Assembly (NCBI GenBank): GCA_022575985.1 | Contig: JAKSXM010000263.1 | Coordinates: 10,086,001-10,150,000 of the forward strand | Reading direction: 5' to 3' | From: Anagrus nilaparvatae | Lineage: Eukaryota > Arthropoda > Insecta > Hymenoptera > Mymaridae | DNA: 64,000 nt | Shown here: positions 32,901 to 40,974 of the stretch, in pieces | How the letters are laid out: every line of letters starts with the position of its first letter | How positions within the stretch are numbered: the stretch's first letter is position 1 | Notes under the pieces: generated by a model | Database searches by the model: none | What the model was told of the DNA's origin: nothing | The model's input: the letters and a program-made list of their open reading frames with translations, nothing else | Position numbers and translations under genes: made by a program

Positions 32901-34347
32901 TATCCAAGCTTAAAAGGAAAACATTGTGAAAAATTATAATTAGCGTTTTATTTAATTTTAAAAAAAATTAACTTTTCTTGAAAATAATCAAAAAATTGAA
33001 ACCTTTATTTTTAAAATTTAACGTCTGTTCGTATGAATAAGTTTGTGATAAAGAAAAGGTCGTATTTTTTTATCACAAAAAATTGAAAATGTCTGTTTAT
33101 AAAATTGATAAATGCTCCCATGAGGCTAAAAATTCAAAGAAAAGTTCTTGAAGAAACTAATTATTTTTGATCGATTTTACAACCCCCAGTTCAATTTGGT
33201 CTAAGTTGGCATGGAATCCTTCACAAGGTAATTTATTTTTGTCAATTATCTCTAAATTTTTTTTCCCAAAAGATTTTTAGTAAAGTTCTAGAAATAAAGT
33301 TTAGCTTAAATCTAAATATCCGAGGAGTATTCCTATTTTCTAATAAATAGCAGCTAGTTTCACGTTGCATATGCAAAAGTCTCGAAGACAATTTTATTCA
33401 TGTAGGGTATATGCAAAGAATATATTCTTTGGTATATGTGCCATCAATTTTAATTCCCACTAAAATTTGATCACCTATAACAGCATTTTTTTATCAATGT
33501 ATAGAATAAAGGAATATAATTTTTAATAAAAATTCTTATATTCACTTAAAAAATTTTTTTTAAATATAGGTATATATACCATTAGGAATCTGCTGGGCTT
33601 GGTGATTTTCTGGAGTATCAAGTTTATTAATAAGCTCAGTTGTATTCAACTGTTTTTCGTTGTTCAAAATTTTGTAATTTTTATTTTCTTGTAAACCTGT
33701 ATTGTTATTATTCAAATTATAATTAAATTTACTTCATCATTTAATTTATCATAAAATAAAAAAGAAATTATCAATATTAATATTATTGAACCGACGTCCC
33801 ATTTTAATACTGTACAAAGTAGAAAAATAATTTTTGAAAATTAAAATGAAAATATATTGTAAATTTTTTGAGAACTTTTAATTATGGTATATATTCTTCT
33901 TAAACAAAAGCATACATTCATAACTAATCAATAGTAAATAAAAAAAAATTCATTAATTTCTTAAATAACCAAAATCTAATTTATAAAGATATAACTTCTC
34001 CAACAATTTTTACTTACAATTAGTACAGTACTGAATTGGGATTGTAATAGTTATAAAAGTACGTTATGATAAAAATCAAATTATAAATACATCTAAAAAT
34101 TATTACTTTGTAAATAAAAGAAAAAAACAAAACCTTTTAACATGCAACTTTTTATATCTGACAAATGTTCTTTCATAGGAACTTTCTTCATTTGAATACT
34201 TTTTTTTTCTTTTTCATCTTTTTTTAAAGCTGTTTTTTTCGCCTGGGCTATTTTTTTCCTAAAAATTTTATCCAATCCACTTCTGTATTGTAAAGGTACA
34301 ACTCGTTTTCTTTTTTCAGGAACATTTGTATTATTTTTGTCTGACAT
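7879..34347 (-). CDS. DUF4806-type protein gene, nine exons, 493 codons
   Basis: Spliced gene reconstructed by reading. Exons in transcript order: 34347-34134, 33696-33580, 30451-30017, 24371-24321, 24241-24085, 19282-19196, 19120-18991, 13728-13569, 8009-7879. Every intron is GT-AG and the phases (1,1,1,1,2,2,0,1) carry one frame through all nine. The start is the ATG at 34347, with TAA in frame two codons upstream. Residues 1-71 are Lys/Arg-rich (KRKR near 12-15, a possible nuclear signal). Residues 111-255 are Asn/Ser/Gln-rich and look disordered. Residues 330-353 could form a short coiled coil. Residues 354-450 match the DUF4806 pattern (SIEDFEKL, YLSYLGGKNDQDVYNNI, KYALFGTKLSRAIYG), followed by a basic helix (TRDEFLYYLSEAHRTL). 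DUF4806 proteins are expanded in insects and their role is unknown to me. Sure of the exon chain, less so of the domain name. Confidence 0.77.
8672..10082. mobile_element. 1.4 kb foldback element, TIR TATCGGTAGTTCTTAGC, TA target duplication
   Basis: Nearly perfect palindrome centred at about 9375, with TA at 8670-8671 and 10083-10084. A second copy with the same ends and TA flanks is at 41319-43886. The arms contain CGGATTCCTCGGGAAATTTT and a CGTCACTTTTT run. No protein is encoded. TA duplications suggest mobilisation by a Tc1/mariner-type transposase (inference). It lies in intron 8 of the DUF4806-type gene. Confidence 0.8.
10121..13472. mobile_element. PIF/Harbinger-type foldback, TTA target duplication, 3.35 kb
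   Basis: Ends GAGACATTCTACAATTGAG and GGGACTTTCTACAATTGAG (reversed), flanked by TTA at 10118-10120 and 13473-13475. The arms stay complementary over more than a kilobase, with the centre near 11200, and the right arm is split by a separate 1.2 kb insertion (12007-13209). GC-rich, CG-containing text near the ends (GCGCAGCGCTTGCG) stands out from the AT-rich surroundings. No transposase is present. Located in intron 8. Confidence 0.78.
12007..13209. mobile_element. Nested 1.2 kb TA-flanked element with subterminal ACATGTCC repeats
   Basis: Inverted ends CCCAGGAAACAC and CCCAGGGAACAC, with TA at 12005-12006 and 13210-13211. The uninterrupted left arm of the host foldback gives the empty site (CTCTACCACTACC), which proves the insertion. 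Both ends carry many copies of ACATGTCC/GACATCTTTAG-like words over about 180 bp. Non-coding. Confidence 0.82.
13569..13728 (-). CDS. Exon 8, second half of the DUF4806 domain
   Basis: 160 nt, phase 0 to 1. Acceptor CAATACAG|GTTAAT, donor CTATG|GTAAGA. It encodes VNYLSYLGGKNDQDVYNNIL and later GTASKYALFGTKLSRAIYG, the most diagnostic part of the domain. A 5.2 kb foldback ends only 22 nt before this exon. Confidence 0.75.
14790..16375 (+). repeat. 34-bp minisatellite array, forward half
   Basis: Dozens of copies of a 34-bp unit, consensus ACCTACCTACACGTTAGACG then TTAAACCTACCATA, with variant positions (ATA, AGTA, AAAA before the next unit). Higher-order blocks of several units recur (for example near 15340, 15580 and 15870), showing segmental duplication inside the array. 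Confidence 0.92.
16400..17530 (-). repeat. 34-bp minisatellite array, inverted half
   Basis: Same unit as the preceding array but reverse-complemented (GGTTTAACGTCTAACGTGTA then GGTAGGTTACTGTA). The switch lies in a short spacer around 16376-16400. The two halves differ in unit number and in variant order, so they have evolved separately since the inversion. Confidence 0.92.
18991..19120 (-). CDS. Exon 7, first half of the DUF4806 domain
   Basis: 130 nt, phase 2 to 0. Acceptor ATTTTAG|GGAAAT, donor AATTG|GTAACG. It encodes IFDFIHPKEP, then IPFDSVERVQGFQLVSIEDF, the start of the DUF4806 pattern. The intron before it is 75 nt. Confidence 0.72.
19196..19282 (-). CDS. Exon 6 of the DUF4806-type gene
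   Basis: 87 nt, phase 2 to 2. Acceptor TTATTACAG|ACTAAC, donor TTTAA|GTATGG. It encodes RLTGINKAYVDQKINDLEKN, a likely short helix or coiled coil that usually precedes DUF4806. An alternative acceptor further upstream (ATTAG|GATATA) is open but needs a different phase. Confidence 0.65.
19536..20312. mobile_element. Inverted-repeat element, TIR ACATTAACCGGTATCGCTTG
   Basis: About 210 bp at each end are near-perfect reverse-complements (19536-19750 and 20100-20312) around a 350-bp AT-rich middle. The left terminus overlaps the inner end of the enclosing 19371 repeat, so the two may be parts of one element. Non-coding. Confidence 0.7.
20313..20655. other. Unassigned segment between two elements
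   Basis: It contains GACGCTTTTT and GTGTAGGCATAT blocks that have faint inverted counterparts at about 23620-23700, so it may be an inner part of the 19371-23940 composite. No gene was recognised. Confidence 0.4.
20908..22065 (-). pseudogene. 5'-truncated Jockey/CR1-type LINE reverse transcriptase
   Basis: The frame runs from about 22065 to a TAA at 20908 with one in-frame TAG at 21195-21193. Motifs in order: DMQRAFDKVD (RT motif A), GVGQGSNLGPLLFLIYINDV (motif B region), FADDLKLF (motif C, catalytic DD), YKDLGIYFDTKLSFQQHV, then a C-terminal tail ending RRLTCRLLEYK. The endonuclease and the first part of RT are missing, the usual result of incomplete target-primed reverse transcription. A (TTTA)n run at 20658-20680 is the probable 3' tail. 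The 5' break abuts a T-rich foldback end near 22090. A dead copy. Confidence 0.85.
22090..23222. mobile_element. 1.1 kb foldback element
   Basis: Outer ends AATTTAACATTTTTTACATG are inverted. The arms share GAGCCTTCCAACTCAAAAAA and GGGGCGAGCAAA, and meet near 22660. Non-coding. The neighbouring LINE fragment ends at its left border. Nothing recognisable lies between 23223 and 23716 apart from a CCCCCAAATGGGGGC inverted word at about 23245. Confidence 0.72.
23839..23901. repeat. (AT)n microsatellite
   Basis: Uninterrupted or nearly uninterrupted AT dinucleotides inside the right arm of the 19371-23940 composite. The left arm has only a few units. Confidence 0.95.
24085..24241 (-). CDS. Exon 5 of the DUF4806-type gene
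   Basis: 157 nt, phase 1 to 2. Acceptor ATTTTTTAG|ACGATCG, donor TCTAG|GTAATA. The product is polar (DRGRNEQTHTSENKNTSFL, then NNSTNNRLDNRPN). Confidence 0.68.
24321..24371 (-). CDS. Exon 4 of the DUF4806-type gene
   Basis: 51 nt, phase 1 to 1, encoding GKPLEVFDLMNCPIEFLG across the junctions. Acceptor TTTTGTAG|GAAAAC, donor TTGG|GTAATT. The following intron is only 79 nt and transposon-free. Confidence 0.68.
24372..26106. other. Intron 3 remainder
   Basis: Apart from the Transib-like MITE, this part holds GATCCGTTTTC and AAAACGGA words in both orientations (24540, 24975, 25370, 25540), perhaps a decayed foldback. No exon was recognised. Confidence 0.4.
24576..24958. mobile_element. Transib-like MITE with RSS-like ends, GGGCG target duplication
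   Basis: Both ends begin CACAGTG, the canonical V(D)J heptamer and a form of the Transib CACWRTG terminus. About 11 bp later comes TCAAAAATC, similar to the RSS nonamer. The inverted repeats continue for about 120 bp. The flanks are GGGCG at 24571-24575 and 24959-24963. Five-bp GC-rich duplications are typical of Transib. At 383 bp there is no room for a transposase. Located in intron 3 of the DUF4806-type gene. Confidence 0.82.
26620..26979 (+). repeat. 180-bp direct duplication
   Basis: The block beginning AAATAAATAAACAAACAGAA recurs exactly 180 bp later (26620 and 26800), with scattered differences. It lies just upstream of the 290-bp array in the same element. Confidence 0.85.
27040..28960 (+). 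repeat. 290-bp satellite, about 6.6 units
   Basis: The word CGCAYCTTCGACCGTTAG occurs at 27060, 27350, 27640, 27930, 28220, 28510 and about 28797, a near-constant 290-bp step. Units differ by a few percent. The last unit is cut off inside GAAAAAGTGT. The regularity shows recent amplification. No long frame is conserved across units. Confidence 0.92.
29392..29490 (+). tRNA. tRNA-like sequence, probably a tRNA pseudogene or SINE head
   Basis: An A-box-like TAGCTCAGTGG (29399-29409) and a perfect B-box GGTTCGAATCC (29442-29452) at tRNA-like spacing are followed by a long A-rich tail (29460-29490). The acceptor and D stems do not pair, so it is not a working tRNA. The tail suggests a tRNA-derived SINE. 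Confidence 0.45.
30017..30451 (-). CDS. Exon 3 of the DUF4806-type gene
   Basis: The longest exon (435 nt, phase 1 to 1). Acceptor AAATTTAG|GAGAGCC, donor AATG|GTAAAC. It is rich in Asn, Ser, Gln, Thr and Pro (for example NLNRNSNNQKK), so probably disordered. No known motif was seen. Confidence 0.75.
30464..30487. repeat. (AT)n microsatellite next to an exon
   Basis: Short TA run just upstream (in transcript sense) of exon 3, about 12 nt from its acceptor. It therefore occupies the branch-point region of intron 2. Confidence 0.85.
30665..30840 (+). repeat. GGTTCCTCA-family copy with GT-rich tract
   Basis: It shares ordered text with copies at 32100-32345, 42770-42905 (inverted) and 52430-52540: GGCATATAAGCACGTTTT-like, GACCYCAGRAARCTAAAAAA, CCGGTTTTT, then a TG or CA microsatellite. 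A related hairpin terminus lies at 31051-31085. Confidence 0.5.
31980..32069. repeat. 90-bp palindrome, ends CCCGATGAACTTTCGTTATA
   Basis: Second copy of the AGATCTAA-type palindrome nested in the Harbinger MITE at 5861-6017. The ends match with few changes and the centre is shorter. Confidence 0.6.
32090..32350 (+). repeat. GGTTCCTCA-family copy interrupted by a MITE
   Basis: Begins GAGGAACCTTTGTGATAGGT and later reads AGCACGTTTTGAGACC, AAACCGGTTTTTGTGTG and a TG/CA tract. The uninterrupted, inverted relative at 42770-42905 shows the empty site GGCATATAAGCACG, where this copy carries a 100-bp insert. Confidence 0.6.
32151..32250. mobile_element. 100-bp MITE, TA target duplication
   Basis: Ends GGGTAGATGCACCAGTGAAT and GGGTAGATTCACCAGTGAAT (reversed), flanked by TA at 32149-32150 and 32251-32252. 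The related uninterrupted repeat at about 42850 confirms the empty site. A Tc1/mariner-type MITE by its TA target. Confidence 0.85.
33580..33696 (-). CDS. Exon 2 of the DUF4806-type gene
   Basis: Acceptor ATACAG|GTTTAC, donor AATG|GTATAT, 117 nt, phase 1 to 1. It reads GLQENKNYKILNNEK and ends in QIPN. It is open only in the frame delivered by exon 1, which supports the model. Confidence 0.7.
34134..34347 (-). CDS. Exon 1 of the DUF4806-type gene
   Basis: Codes residues 1-71 plus one base. It begins MSDKNNTNVPEKRKR and is strongly basic (many KK pairs). The donor reads AAAAG|GTTTTG on the minus strand. An in-frame TAA just upstream of the ATG supports this start. Confidence 0.7.
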
Positions 34348-35524
34348 AATTTATCTATATAAAAAAAAATTCAAATCAAACACGCAATCCATAATAATAC
34401 AATAATTTATTAAATAATTCAATGTTAATTTTTACAATTTAAATCATTCATGGGGTTATTATTATTATAGTATTATAAAGTCCATATATGATAAACTATG
34501 ATATTAGTGCATATTGGATTCAATAGTTTTTTCCGAACGTGGCAGAAACTTTCTTTATCTCAAAAGATTATCTAGAAGTATTATTATTTTAATCACATTT
34601 CCTTCTTGTAAAGGGGTGTATTTAAAAACGCTTTGCTACAGTAAAAGCACACGGAATTCAAAAAATTAATATAATGTAAAAAGGGAATATCATATTCATT
34701 TTTTACATTATCTTTTTTTTTAAATTGTAATTCTTGTTATAATTTGAGAATTTCAGTAAAAATTAAACCGAGAATTAAACTGACAAAGCAGTCATAATAA
34801 TAAGTTGCTCAAATAAGATAAAGGTCGTTTTTTTCAATATTGTATAGAAGCTTAAAAATTTTAAAGGGTGGGTAATTCATATAGATTACAGAAATAAATT
34901 TATAAAATTTGTTCCCTTAGAGTGAATGAGAATGTACTTTGTAGAGTCATAGTTAATTTGTTTTTGTTATCTGAATCAGGACCTGAATAGCTATATAAGT
35001 TGACGCATTATTGGAAATACAAAATATATAAATTTTTAGGTTTAGGTTTAATTTAGGTTTAATCGCGAATTTATATCACGAATTCCAAAGTGCGATAAAG
35101 TTTTCCCATCTGTCCGTAAAGTTCAACTTTACGCATGAAGTTCAATAAAATAATTATTATACTACAAATCTATGATATTTGTAAATTTTTCCAAACTCTT
35201 AAAACTTTCATAATTTTAATTTTAATATCTTTGCGTATCAAGAGTATAATTGACATCCAACGCATGAATAATTTAAATGTGATAAATTGTAAAAATTAAG
35301 ATGAATTATTTGTAATTTTTTTTTTATTTTTGCTAAGAATTATAATTAAGATACCTAAAATTATTTCCCCCATACATTTTTCACAATATCATCATGCAAA
35401 AAGTATAAGAAACTGTATCTCTATAAGATTATAAATTATTTTAACTATAACGTAAAATTTTTTGGGAAATTTTAAAAAAATTTTAAATTATAAAGGTACC
35501 TCAAAATTAAATAAATGCTTTTAC
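34348..35524. promoter_or_regulatory. Upstream region of the DUF4806-type gene
   Basis: No exon, no repeat and no transposon was recognised here, which is rare in this window. It should contain the promoter and 5' UTR of the minus-strand gene starting at 34347. No single TATA or initiator can be trusted in sequence this AT-rich. Confidence 0.35.
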
Positions 35525-35527
35525 TTA

Positions 35528-36434
35528 TATGAGTAATTCTTAGTGAAACTTTACTAATGAAAAGGTAAAAGTCGGGGATTTGAAAAAAACTAATTGGGTT
35601 GGGTTTGGTATACGTTCAAATGATACCATACCAAATTTTAAGGTTTTAGGTTCAAAGGGTACAAAATGACGGCTATTTTTCGGTCTTATATGGTTTAAAA
35701 AAAAAATAATTTTAAAAAATGACAATTTTCGATTTCATTTTTTCTACGCTCTGAATAAAGCTGAAAAATGGTTTTCTTGACTATGTTTTAGGTAAAATTT
35801 CCCGCTGAATCCGAATCTGCCACCAATTTTTTTTCAAAAAAACCTCAAGGAAAACCGGAAAATTGGAAAAACTAAGAAAACTCATTTTTTCTCAAACGCA
35901 GATTTTTCATACAGTCGTAACTTTTTTTTTCCTAACCGGTCTTAAAATTTTTGTTTTTGTATGTACTTATTACTTAAAAAAAAATTTTCAGAGTATTTGC
36001 CTTTTAAGTACAAAAATTTTAAGACCGGTTAGGAAAAAAAAAAGTTACGACTGTATGAAAAATCTGCGTTTGAAAAAAAATGAGTTTTCTTAGTTTTTCC
36101 AATTTTCCGGTTTTCCTTGAGGTTTTTTTGAAAAACTGGTGGCAGATTCGGATTCAGCGGGAAATTTTACCTAAGACATAGTCAAGAAAACCATTTTTCA
36201 GCTTTATTCAGAGCGTAGAAAAAATAAAATCGAAAATTGTCATTTTTTAAAATTATTTTTTTTTTAAACCATATAAGACCGAAAAATAGCCGCCATTTTG
36301 TACCCTTTGAACCTAAAACCTTAAAATTTGGTATGGTATCATATGAACGTATACCAAACCCAACCCAATTAGTTTTTTTCAAATCCCCGACTTTTACCTT
36401 TCCATTAGTAAAGTTTCACTAAGAATTACTCATA
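35528..36434. mobile_element. 0.9 kb foldback, TTA target duplication
   Basis: Ends TATGAGTAATTCTTAGTGAA are inverted and flanked by TTA at 35525-35527 and 36435-36437, pointing to PIF/Harbinger-type mobilisation. The arms are about 435 bp with a 40-bp loop near 35985 bounded by CCTAACCGGTCTTAAAATTT. They contain CGGATTCAGCGGGAAATTTT, shared with other foldbacks here. The matched open frames on both strands (for example 35540-35725 and 36237-36422) are mirror images, not genes. Confidence 0.8.
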
Positions 36435-36660
36435 TTACACTTTGCAAACATTTTTCTTGGCTTGAAAATAATTGAAAAATTGCATATGCACTTAATTTAT
36501 TTTTAAAAGTATATATTATGAATAAAATTTTCTTATACACATTATACAGCTACAAATTGAATTATTTTGCTCGAAATAAATTTTTTTTTAATTCTTATAA
36601 GTATGAGATACTTAACAAGTAAACATATTATATACATAATTTGAATTAGCAAAATAATGT

Positions 36661-38721
36661 TTACAAAATTTCGACAACTACATATGTATCAGGTTCAGTT
36701 TCAATGTTTCTCGTTCCCCAAAAAGGCATTAAATAACATTTACATTTAATACTGTCAATAAATATCATTTCTGCTTTATTTTGTAGTTGTGAACATTTAT
36801 AAAATCCAATAAATGACGATGGGATTCCTACATCATAAAAGTCTTCGATTTTAATAAACTTTTGAATTAATAAAAATATTGAACTTTTTATCTTTAAAAT
36901 ATTTCTGATTACACAAATCGACATATCTTTTAGTAAGCAGCAATTGTCTTTTTTATTTACTCCTAAGCAAAAATTTTGTAATTCAATGTTTTTGTACATC
37001 TCCGCCGAATTCATATCAAAGTTATTAAAGTTTAGTGGTAAAGGCCCATTATAATATTTATTGAATGGCTTAATGTATGTTTCATCTCTTTTGAAATTTT
37101 TATTTATGTCACTAAAATTTATGTTTTCCCGCTCTTTCAATCTGTTGTATATTTGCTCTAATGGTTTTGCGGGTTTATTGTAATATTTTCTGAAAAATTG
37201 CATATTACTTTCAAAGGGAAATGCGGAAAAACTATCTAATGGTCCATGTCGTTCAACATCCTCAGTAATATGCAATAAGCTATGAATGTTAATAGAACAA
37301 AAATTATAATCATAAAAATTGTTACATGCTAACACAAATTTCTTCAAAGCTATTTTTGCAAATTTAATATGATCACTAGAAGGCGAGCGCATAACTAAGC
37401 AACGTATAGCAGCAGTAAGAAGACAATAATGTAAATACATATCTTCAGATAAAATGTTATAAGTAACTACAGGCCCAAAATAAAGTAGAAATTGCCGATG
37501 TTGCGTAGCTTTAAAATCCTTTAAAAATTCTAAAGTTTCTGGAAGCCTGGCAAATTCTCTTGGACAATAATTAGCTATCATACTTATTCTAAAGTTAATT
37601 ATAGAAATATCATCTGGTCGCAATTTAGCCTTGTATTTGTTTATTTTCCAAGCAAAAAGGATTTTCCTGTGGGTTCCAATATAAACAGAATGCATACCGT
37701 CGATTGGTACTTGAGTTAATATATTCATCCCCATTTGTAGCAACGGACTTTTTACTTTATGGTGTGCAACACTTTTTAATGTGGCATAACTGCTATAGTC
37801 TCTAAGTGGATGATTAACACCCAAAAAAATCATGGTTTTTCTGTACCTTTTCCCTTTAACTTTGCATCTTGAACATGGTTCTTTTGAAGTGTGACCTTTA
37901 TGACCAAGAAAAAATGCTTGTGCTGGCAGATCAAAAACAGCATTTCTTATTATTACTTTCAAATTTCTGTTATGGTATAATAGTCCTTCTAATTTAAGCT
38001 TATTGATTTCTGATATGAAATCACGCAAAAATTCATCCGCATCTAAAGGTTTCTTTTTTCCTACATAAATTCCGACGACTTCTGGATTGCTTTTTTCAAT
38101 ATTAACTATTCTGATTTGTATAGGCCATAGTGAATATTTTTTATTGAGCCTACAGCCATCAGAATTCCAGTCAATCAATAATGTATCAGGTATCTTATCA
38201 TGTAAGTTTTTATTTAAAATATTTAGTATACCTATTTTGATACCAATATGTAAATAATCTCCAGGATCAACTTTACGAATAGTCCCTTTAAATACTTTCG
38301 GAGTCCCTATTAAAGTGCGCTCATCTTTTGGTAAATACTTTAAGCACTTGTGATTTCTTAAGGTTCTTAGGATTTTTTTCATTTGAATTAGTTTAAGTTT
38401 TGCATCTAAAAAAGTTTCAGCTAATTCATGTTTAAATTTTTCTCTTTCATTCATTAAGTAATTACTATTATCAGTTAAACAATAGTTTGTATTTGAGTTT
38501 TTCAAACAGGTTCCATGTTCAAAATTATCTTTTGCTATGACTAAGTTATCATTGTGATTTTTTAAATTGATGTTCATATCAAAATCTTGCAAAAACCAAT
38601 CTTGTTTAACACCTTCTGCTATTTCATGTACATCTTTTGAGCTACTAAAATAATTACCTGTAACTCTCGTAGAACTGGTAGTATCATGGCTTATTGGAAT
38701 CTGAGATATTTCATTACTCAA
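36661..38721 (-). CDS. tnp2/CACTA-like transposase, main exon
   Basis: An intact 686-codon frame. In order: HKCLKYLPKDERTLIGTPK (the usual LP..RTLL.TP lead-in), GDYLHIGIKIGI, LLIDWNSDGCRLNKKYSLWP (first acidic catalytic region), a zinc-binding-like HTSKEPCSRCK, QVPIDGMHSVYIGTHRKILF (second Asp region), and HITEDVERHGPLDSFSAFPF then ESNMQFF (Glu region) followed by PLEQIYNRLKER. This order matches the tnp2-related transposases common in arthropod genomes. The frame opens with TTG, not ATG, so an upstream exon is expected; a candidate is at 39246-39399. No convincing CACT-type terminal repeats were found. The frame is intact, so it may be recent or domesticated. Confidence 0.82.
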   Translation of the reverse strand: MSNEISQIPISHDTTSSTRVTGNYFSSSKDVHEIAEGVKQDWFLQDFDMNINLKNHNDNLVIAKDNFEHGTCLKNSNTNYCLTDNSNYLMNEREKFKHELAETFLDAKLKLIQMKKILRTLRNHKCLKYLPKDERTLIGTPKVFKGTIRKVDPGDYLHIGIKIGILNILNKNLHDKIPDTLLIDWNSDGCRLNKKYSLWPIQIRIVNIEKSNPEVVGIYVGKKKPLDADEFLRDFISEINKLKLEGLLYHNRNLKVIIRNAVFDLPAQAFFLGHKGHTSKEPCSRCKVKGKRYRKTMIFLGVNHPLRDYSSYATLKSVAHHKVKSPLLQMGMNILTQVPIDGMHSVYIGTHRKILFAWKINKYKAKLRPDDISIINFRISMIANYCPREFARLPETLEFLKDFKATQHRQFLLYFGPVVTYNILSEDMYLHYCLLTAAIRCLVMRSPSSDHIKFAKIALKKFVLACNNFYDYNFCSINIHSLLHITEDVERHGPLDSFSAFPFESNMQFFRKYYNKPAKPLEQIYNRLKERENINFSDINKNFKRDETYIKPFNKYYNGPLPLNFNNFDMNSAEMYKNIELQNFCLGVNKKDNCCLLKDMSICVIRNILKIKSSIFLLIQKFIKIEDFYDVGIPSSFIGFYKCSQLQNKAEMIFIDSIKCKCYLMPFWGTRNIETEPDTYVVVEIL

Positions 38722-39245
38722 AAAGGTATGAGTAATGAATAAGAGAATAAACGCCTTTTTTCATTTTGTGGGAATTACTTCCTGGGAAGGAGCAAAAAAA
38801 TTTTATGTTCTTCCAAAAAAGTTGGGTTGATCTACTTTCATTTATTTTTGCACAAATGTTATCTTTTCCTATTATAAAAATAAAATTTATAAATTAAAAC
38901 AAATGTCTATTATGGAACATGTTTATAGGGAGGGGTATAACAACTAAAAATTAAAGCGGGTAAAAGTTACACAGGAGTGTTTTTCACTATGTGTTTTTAA
39001 TTATAATGAAAAGTAAAAAAATACATATCAAATATTTTTAAATATATTTTTAGAATATCTAATAATCTCAATACCATGCAACAACCCTATTTGGTTAATT
39101 GGGTTATTATTGGAATAAAAGAAGGGTATATCGTGTCAAAAGTTTTTGTATTTTTTGGCATATTATACCAATTCCCAACTATCTAGTGCCATCTGATTCT
39201 TCAAATATCGCGGACTCTTTTTGTAAGTTATATCAGGTTATATAC

Positions 39246-39399
39246 CTTCACTATTTGAATATGATGGAAATCTAGTTTGCAAATTATGATTTATAATTTT
39301 CCGTAGTTTTTTCATCTTTTCTATCCTGGATCTTTGACGCCTTGACAAATTCTGATAAGCTTTTCTAGAAAAACTTCGATTTGAATTGATAAATTTCAT
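39246..39399 (-). CDS. Candidate first exon of the transposase
   Basis: ATG at 39399, reading MKFINSNRSFSRKAYQNLSR then RQRSRIEKMKKLRKI and ending at a GTATAT donor after SNSE. A basic N-terminus of this kind is usual for the insect members of the family. Without splicing the frame meets TAA at 39240-39238, but stays open after it (SPRYLKNQMALDSWEL). The junction to the main exon is not settled: the phase-0 acceptor before IPISHD at about 38702 would fit the longer version. Confidence 0.45.
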
Positions 39400-40186
39400 G
39401 ATTTTTTATGTATACCCTAAATAAAAACGAAAAATAAATGTTTTTATATAGCAGTCCAAAATAGATATTTACAGTAAGATAAAAAATTTTTAGGACAAAA
39501 AGCAAAATTTTGCTAAGCAAAATATTATGTATATAGGGCGGAGTATATTTAATTTCAAAAAAGCAAGGGTATCAAAAGTGTCCTGTTTAAGGAGACGAAT
39601 CGACTTCCTTAGGGATTTAATAGTACATTTTTAAAGCAAAATAAGAATCCCCAAGATCACAGTTTACCAACCTCGGATGGTAATTCACGTACTATTTGAC
39701 CCATCTTTTTTTTCGCTCCCTTGGTCTAATATAATAATTTTTTCTCAGCGGGAGAAAACACGTTTTTTTCAATTTCGATGTGGAAAGAAAAGTGTTTTCG
39801 ACCCACTAGGAAGAAAAATAATTTCAGTTTCGGAACTTTCAAATAATTTTGATTTTGTAAACTTAACTTTAAGTACATAATTCAGTATTAGGGTTTTAGA
39901 ACAATTTGGATTGTGGCACTTAAAATAATTTTGATTTAGGTACACTTAGAATAAAATTTATTACACGTAATAAATACGAATCATAAAATTATTCTAAAAT
40001 TGGTTTATAAACTATAGAAAACAAAATGGTAATATCATTTCATAATATCCGACATTTAGTTGTACTAATATCATATGTTTTAGTTATATGTCACAATAAA
40101 AGCTTTTACTTTTTTTTTTTTTTGAAAAATGTACAAAGCTGCCAAAAATTAAAATTAAAATTTACGCAATAGTACATATTATAGTA
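39400..40186. other. Spacer with one dispersed repeat
   Basis: Contains the short dispersed repeat at 39655-39830 and otherwise AT-rich sequence without a recognised gene. Confidence 0.5.
39655..39830 (-). repeat. Copy of the CCAAATCGCA hairpin repeat
   Basis: It shares CAGTTTACCAAYCTCGG, GGATGGTAATTYACGT and TTTGACCCA with the reverse complement of 4120-4190, but half of the hairpin is deleted. The following GGGAGAAAACACG resembles the GGCGAGAAAACGCG part. Confidence 0.5.
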
Positions 40187-40602
40187 TAGGCCTGGAGCAT
40201 GCTTTATTTGCAATTTTTTTTAAAAGCATGTCCATGGAATTTTTTTTATTTTATAAAAATAGATAAAATTAGCCCAAAAAGCGTGAAAAATAGCCTAAGA
40301 ATCCCTATTATAATCCCTTTTTTTTTTTTGTATGAGTAGGTATGATAATTAGGTATAGAGAGACCTAAAAAACATTAGTGTAGTGTGAGAAAAATGGAAA
40401 TATATATTAAACATTTTACCAAAAAATGGCAAAAAAACGTTAAAAATGACCTAAACTGGGCAATTACGCAAAATTGGACCACGTTAGGTCAAAACGGACT
40501 TCGAATTTGGAATCAGCGACCCCAAACACTAAAATTAGTGTTGAAAAATTCCATGGACATGCTTTCAAAAAAAATCGCTAATAAAACCATGCTCCAGGCC
40601 TG
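40187..40602. mobile_element. 416-bp MITE, TIR YAGGCCTGGAGCATG, TA target duplication
   Basis: About 60-bp inverted ends including AGCATGTCCATGGAATTTTT, flanked by TA at 40185-40186 and 40603-40604. The open frame at 40385-40642 runs out of the element and has no similarity to known proteins, so I leave it out. Confidence 0.75.
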
Positions 40603-40974
40603 TACTATTATTTCAGTAAATATTTCTGGGCATATAGCCTAATTTTTTTGGTGCAAATATCATATTTTAAGTCCCGTATATATATATACATCAATTTTAT
40701 CATTAATTCTATTATACCATGAAATTAATAAACCGATTTTTAATTTTTAGCAGGAAATGAAATAATTTTCTTGTAAAAATAGATTTTATACTCTGTTAAA
40801 AGTATAACTTCTTTAAATTTAAAAATAAAAAATTATTTATTTACAAAAAATTAATACACTTTCGAAAAAAAACTTATGGTTTGTGTATAAACACAACCAA
40901 AATGCATGGAACATGTTTACTACAACTGAAGGCTAGGTATAATGCATAAATGTTACCTACACAGTAAAAAATAA

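Noticed and set aside
35540..36422. Several 60-76 codon frames on both strands
   Set aside because: Identical peptides appear on opposite strands because the region is a palindrome.
36438..39579. CACTTT...-type termini as CACTA ends of the transposase
   Set aside because: Only about six to eight bases match (CACTTTGCAAAC against CACTTTTGATAC) and the flanking triplets differ (TTA, TCC).
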